Source of the DNA: an archaeon | GTDB taxonomy: Archaea; Thermoproteota; Nitrososphaeria; Nitrososphaerales; Nitrosopumilaceae | Assembly: GCA_005240025.1 (NCBI GenBank) | Contig: SBBK01000108.1 | Location: 1 to 12,784, forward strand | Reading direction: 5' to 3' | Length of the DNA stretch: 12,784 nucleotides | Shown here: piece by piece, positions 12,781 through 12,784 of the stretch | Position numbering within the stretch: the first letter of the stretch is position 1 | How the letters are laid out: each line of letters starts with the position of its first letter | Made by a program: the position numbers and the translations under genes | The notes under the pieces: generated by a model | Told to the model about the DNA's origin: nothing | Seen by the model: only the letters and a program-made list of their open reading frames with translations | Database searches by the model: none

Positions 12781-12784
12781 ATAC

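Noticed and set aside
1..12784. Search by eye for tRNA, rRNA, CRISPR arrays, insertion sequences, integrase sites and riboswitches
   Set aside because: No T-loop-like tRNA motif, no regularly spaced direct repeats, no transposase or recombinase motifs and no terminal repeats were found. The window is ordinary chromosome with dense genes.

Overview
The window reads as a chromosomal segment of an ammonia-oxidising archaeon (Nitrososphaerota, formerly Thaumarchaeota). The case is made by the combination of genes: a PIN-ATPase-KH protein (PINA type), a receiver protein ending in several zinc-binding CxxC pairs, family 4 uracil-DNA glycosylase, glutamyl-tRNA reductase beside a Met8/SirC-type siroheme synthase, a crotonase of the kind used in the 3-hydroxypropionate/4-hydroxybutyrate cycle, and a tiny ribbon-helix-helix protein. 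Archaeal TATA boxes sit about 24-28 bases in front of many start codons, as expected for leaderless mRNAs. Base composition looks moderate (low to mid 40s % G+C by eye), above open-ocean Nitrosopumilus and closer to Nitrosotenuis-like lineages, but the genus is not resolved.

Layout. 1-1531 (minus) holds the truncated PINA ATPase. 1618-5559 is a signalling island: response regulator with zinc-ribbon output (plus), single-domain CheY-like receiver (minus), stand-alone Hpt phosphotransfer protein (minus) and a membrane histidine kinase (plus). The last two diverge from one near-symmetric TATA box. A 380-base gap (2890-3269) inside the island holds no convincing gene but has potential RNA hairpins. 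A possible 45-residue protein lies at 5628-5765. 5793-8297 is a tight operon of tldD, uracil-DNA glycosylase and an AAG-type 3-methyladenine glycosylase, meeting a convergent DedA/VTT membrane protein at a shared CTAG. 9051-10948 is a two-gene tetrapyrrole operon (siroheme synthase, hemA), which runs stop-to-stop into the convergent enoyl-CoA hydratase (10949-11710). Then come a 41-residue RHH regulator (11886-12011), a short non-coding gap, and a winged-helix protein on the minus strand at the right edge.

How they fit together. The signalling island has the parts of a His-Asp-His-Asp relay: the kinase has no receiver of its own, so the CheY-like protein and the Hpt protein could carry phosphate to the REC-HTH-zinc output protein. 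The glycosylase pair forms a base-excision repair unit (deaminated and alkylated bases) co-transcribed with a peptidase subunit. The hemA pair starts tetrapyrrole synthesis and branches it to sirohydrochlorin/siroheme. Gene packing is extreme: three convergent pairs have zero or negative spacing between stop codons.

No tRNA, rRNA, CRISPR array, insertion sequence or integrase was seen. I found no sign of a mobile island. The most unusual material is the signalling island and the small elements in its intergenic space.
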